From Micrasema longulum (taxonomy: Eukaryota; Arthropoda; Insecta; Trichoptera; Brachycentridae), in contig JAGVSM010000452.1 in the NCBI GenBank assembly GCA_022494885.1, positions 186,001-250,000 of the forward strand: a stretch of DNA of 64,000 bases, written 5' to 3'. Made by a program: the position numbers and the translations under genes. Of this stretch, positions 60,921 through 64,000 are shown piece by piece. Position 1 is the stretch's first letter, and each line of letters starts with the position of its first letter. Under the pieces are notes generated by a model. It made no database searches and had not been told where the DNA came from. It saw only the letters and a list, made by a program, of their open reading frames with translations.

Positions 60921-61731
60921 TCACGAAACTGCTTGTCCAAATTCCAAATCTTTCTAAATCGATGGAAAACTATATGTCTTTTTTTGCCTCTGGTAACTGT
61001 AGATTATTATTCACAATCTGCAAATGGGTGCGTTCTGTTTTACCACTGTTCTAACATCTGTAGTCTGTGGTTCTAACATCAACGTCATACAAATTCTAGA
61101 TGATGTTGTTTTATCAAGGTTCTAACTTTGTTTTTCCCTAATACAGGAAGATAATTATTGATTTTTTTTATCTATACGCCTTTTAAAAAAAAAAAATGTT
61201 CCAATTAAAATCTTTGGAGTTCCCGGAGTAATCTAAAAGCCAACAACTAAAATCTTTGTGAAATAATATACCAATAAAGACTGTGATTCCATATTTGTCA
61301 ACATTTATTTTTAAACAAGAAACAGACAGTAATCTAATTATCAATTATAATGAAACAAAGTAATGTTTGAATGAGCATTCTAGTAAAATGATTGGTAATG
61401 GTAATAAGATTACACATTCCCATTCACTATCATAAAACTGCCCAGAGGTGGTATTCTGGATCTTCTCTACCCCCTAGATAGTGATCAATTTGAAGATTTT
61501 TACGATAAGAACCCATTTTTCCCATTTGACAAAAAGGCAACAATTATCTCACTTAAAACTTTTTTAACTTATGGGAGACCGGGAATGATAGTAACAAATG
61601 AGTTTAAGAAGAAATCAATTTGCTTGTACAAACATTAATGCTGTTGCTAAGCATCTATTCTACTCCTTTCTCATTTCTGTAATGCCCGCTGCGCTGAGAT
61701 GGATGGTTGTGAGTAAATCGTACAGGTATCG
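60921..61731. other. Intergenic stretch
   Basis: No gene recognised; the short open frames here do not look like protein families. Confidence 0.4.
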
Positions 61732-61922
61732 GTATAAAACAACCAAAGTAAGTTTTTAGAGTTTCTTTCAATACTCTGAAAGTTATTTTCAGTATTCGTC
61801 ATTAATATTTGTCATATAAAACGTAGAAGCAGATCTTTATACCTAAATATTAATGACGAATACTGAAAATAACTTTCAGAGTGTTGAAAAAACCCTAAAA
61901 CTGACTTTGGTTGTTTTATATT
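61732..61922. repeat. Long palindrome, about 80 bp arms, 32 nt loop
   Basis: Left arm 61732-61811 and right arm about 61843-61922 are reverse complements at roughly nine of ten positions, including a 35 bp nearly perfect inner part around CTGAAAGTTATTTTCAGTAT and TCGTCATTAATATT. The loop carries GTAGAAGCAGATC. No coding potential. Confidence 0.85.
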
Positions 61923-61929
61923 GTTCTCA

Positions 61930-62260
61930 TCTGAATCTATGAATCCATGTCCGGGAATTTTTTATGTGCGAATGTCAGCTTGATGAGGAAGATTTAAACC
62001 ATATATTTTTTGGATGCCTTATAAATGATTGTTATCCTGATTTCCTATCTGACCTCTCTGATATTAATATCCCATTCCCCATCCATATTCTAACTCTCTT
62101 TTCTCCACCCAATAAACGTGTATTTAAAATTATACGTAAATATCTAATTATAAATGGTGTTAAGCTGTAAATATGTTAAATCATTATATGTATATATTAT
62201 ATTAAATTCTAACTTACTAACTTGTATATATATTACTAACACATGTGTCAATATGTAAAT
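61930..62260 (+). mobile_element. LINE C-terminal fragment (Jockey-like)
   Basis: The translation of 61964-62170 starts CECQLDEEDLNHIFFGC, the Cys-rich C-terminal end found in Jockey-type LINEs, and ends RKYLIINGVKL with a stop. An AT-rich 3' tail follows up to the FB1 copy. All upstream parts are missing. Confidence 0.65.
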
Positions 62261-62266
62261 CAACTT

Positions 62267-63066
62267 AACATATTACAACAGAGATGAAGAACATTTAAGA
62301 GAAGGTAATATAGAAGTCCTGGCATCTACGGGGCTTATGACCTGTCAATGGCTGTTTTTATATATTTATTTTCAAAAATATATACAAAATAGTCTTAAAT
62401 TAAAGTCCTGCTGAGTTTCATACATACAACTCGTCAGCAGGTTCTTATAAATTACATCGATTTTTTACACTTAACCTACATTAACAATAATTTTACTTGA
62501 AAAACATTACATATTACATTTTGAAAAACTAAAAACTATCACTAATACAAAAAACTTTTTTCCAATAACCATAATTTAAGCAAAAGTGGCCACTTTACAC
62601 ACTGTGTAACATTCACCATTCTGCCCATATTTGAACATCTATATTCCTTTAATTCTTTCATCTGTTGATGTTTGTGAAGTTAAAGAGCTGAAACATTTAT
62701 TTATGTGGGTGAGATTCGTCTAATTAAATTATTTCACCTACATACTAGGCAACGCCTAAAAATGATATTTTCTCAATTTCTGTACTTCTTCATGGACCAG
62801 GTGGATTTATCAACAATTGATGAAAGAATTGAAGGAATATAGATGTTTAAATATGGATAGAATGGTGAATGTTACACAGTGTGTAAAGTGGCCACTTAAA
62901 CCAGCCATTGACAGGTCATAATCCCCGTAGATGCCTGGACTTCTATATTACCTTCTCTTAAATGTTCTTCATCTCTGTTGTAATATGTTCATATAAACAG
63001 CTCCCCAGGGAGTTGAATCCAGTTCTTGTCTACAAAAATTTGGACAAACTCAAAATATTGTTGATG
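62267..63066. repeat. Foldback family FB1, copy 10 (longest, with insertion)
   Basis: Left arm ATTACAACAGAGATGAAGAA to CTGTCAATGGCTG, interrupted at 62355-62585, then CACACTGTGTAACATTCACC, TTCATCTGTTGATGTTTGTG, AGGCAACGCCTAAAAATG, then the reverse arm with ATAGATGTTTAAATATGG, ACCAGCCATTGACAGGTCAT and TCTGTTGTAATATG, ending ACAGCTCCCCAGGGAGTTGA and TGTCTACAAAAATTTGGAC. Both arms are largely complete. Confidence 0.85.
62355..62585 (-). mobile_element. 230 bp retroelement tail inserted in FB1
   Basis: Interrupts the FB1 block GGCTGGTTTAATTGGCCAC. It is AT-rich, starts with a T-rich end on the + strand and contains the small stem CCTGCTGA/TCAGCAGG. Likely the 3' end of a minus-strand LINE; the family is not identified. 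Confidence 0.5.
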
Positions 63067-63829
63067 TAAATAAACGAAAAAACTCGACACTGGCCAGAAC
63101 ACCCGAGTTGAGAGGTGAAAAGGCCATAAAAAACGATGAAAAAGAAGAAGATTATCAAAGACATTTAAAAAAAATTGTCTTCGTCAGATTTGTTTGTCTA
63201 TCAAATTATTCTGTAAATTTATTTGCCTTTGATGCCGCATAATCTCTGATCGCCGCCATTTTCGGTTTCGTTTCGTTCTTGTAGAATTTGAGGCTAGGTT
63301 AAACGGCGCCGGTGGTGTTGTGTTCTTTGATTATACTGGAATATTATAATACATTTGACTAATCTTCGACCTAAGTATGTATTTTATAATAAAGTGCCAT
63401 AAACATATTTATTTCTACTGACGAATTTTAGTTTCAAACACTGACGTTTAAATTGACACTAACTTGACCGTACGATTGTATAAAATAAATATATTTGTTG
63501 GTTGACTAACTTGTTTTTAAATGTTAATTCCTTATCTAATATGTCAAATAATTTTGCTAAAAACACATTTGTTGTAATGTTATGTTTTAATCTTAGATTT
63601 TTATTGTAACCGTAATCGCATTCAATCACCATCTATCCAAGTTCATGAGGACCCGGATTGGATCCCTGGCTGATTTTTTGTTCATGTAATTTAAGATCAA
63701 AATAAAGCTCTTTTTAACCCAGTAAAATACCCGACGGCATAAGAATTAGTACGAGCATGCAACTATGTACTAGAGACATGATGAATTTTAGAATAATATA
63801 AAAGATGCTTATTTTTTTATATTACAGAC
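63067..63829. promoter_or_regulatory. Promoter and leader region of snf
   Basis: The CG-richer stretch 63240-63320, with GCCGCCATTTTCGG (a YY1/Pho-like site in reverse) and GGCGCCGGTGG, is the best promoter candidate. The coding exon begins after TTTTTTATATTACAG (acceptor ending 63827), so a non-coding exon and an intron of about 500 bp are expected here. Confidence 0.45.
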
Positions 63830-64000
63830 ATGGATATTCGCCCAAATCACACGATATACATCAACAATTTAAATGAAAAAATTAAAAAAGAAGAGTTGAA
63901 GAAATCGCTTTATGCAATATTTTCACAGTTTGGACAGATTTTAGAGATAGTTGCTTTAAAAACATTCAAAATGCGAGGTCAAGCCTTTGTTATTTTCAAA
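63830..64000 (+). CDS. snf: snf (U1A/U2B'' snRNP protein), first coding exon, cut by window edge
   Basis: 57 residues from an ATG 2 bp after a splice acceptor. They are the N-terminal half of the first RRM of the U1A/U2B'' family: [17 protein letters not shown], with RNP2 IYINNL at 9-14, the helix [16 protein letters not shown], and RNP1 RGQAFVIF at 49-56 just before the edge. In insects one protein, Sans fille, serves both U1 and U2 snRNPs by binding stem-loops of U1 and U2 snRNA, so I use that name. The reading frame is still open at 64000; the rest of RRM1, the linker and RRM2 lie beyond the window. Confidence 0.93.
   Translation, partial: MDIRPNHTIYINNLNEKIKKEELKKSLYAIFSQFGQILEIVALKTFKMRGQAFVIFK

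Noticed and set aside
60813..61076. 87-codon + strand open frame near the TRIR promoter, possible divergent gene
   Set aside because: No family resemblance, and its start region is the probable TRIR leader on the other strand.
63067..63829. Short coding exon upstream in snf
   Set aside because: The U1A-type start MDIRPNHT is complete in the exon at 63830, so upstream exons should be leader only.

Overview
This is an AT-rich, intron-bearing animal genome window, most likely from a moth or butterfly (Lepidoptera). The signs are frequent TAGGTACCTAC-type motifs, many tRNA-derived SINEs, RTE- and Jockey/CR1-like LINE fragments, abundant foldback and MITE elements, and insect-type orthologues of conserved genes. 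No bacterial features (operons, Shine-Dalgarno sites, CRISPR) are present. All functional calls come from reading translated sequence against remembered family features; nothing was searched.

Layout: 1-1990 is a decayed RTE-type LINE on the minus strand. 3300-6601 (+) carries the last four exons of TONSL (Tonsoku-like, replication-fork repair): last ankyrin repeat, acidic/Ser-rich linker, ubiquitin-like region and C-terminal LRRs. Its TPR-coding 5' exons lie upstream of the window. 6620-29557 is a long gene-poor stretch made of foldback elements, SINEs, two hAT-like non-autonomous elements and a 5'-truncated LINE nested in a foldback element. 29558-36312 (+) is TPPP (p25-alpha, tubulin polymerization-promoting protein) in two coding exons around a 6.1 kb intron filled with SINEs, a foldback element and a dead LINE. 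36313-43990 is gene-poor. 43997-46427 (-) is a six-exon gene of 275 codons that I read as a TEX47-like (BLUF-fold, testis-expressed) protein, with a near-perfect RFX X-box just upstream of the start. 46470-50500 holds SINEs and palindromes. 50508-54662 (-) is a DDX5/p68 (Rm62) DEAD-box RNA helicase with a start codon split by an intron and a one-base frame break in its poly-Gly tract. 57369-59142 (-) is COX6B. 59299-60549 (-) is TRIR with an unusually long SR-rich N-terminal region. 61732-63066 is a hairpin, a LINE tail and a foldback copy. 63830-64000 (+) is the first coding exon of snf (U1A/U2B''), running off the edge.

Functionally the genes are mostly unrelated housekeeping genes: RNA metabolism (Rm62, TRIR, snf), respiration (COX6B), cytoskeleton (TPPP), replication-fork repair (TONSL), plus one probable testis/cilium gene. 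The most notable gene-level point is the TRIR-COX6B pair. The COX6B leader exon has a splice acceptor only 157 bp after the TRIR stop, with no canonical poly(A) signal between them, which suggests a shared leader or overlapping transcription unit. The most notable repeat-level point is a foldback family with about ten copies, two of which were split by later insertions.
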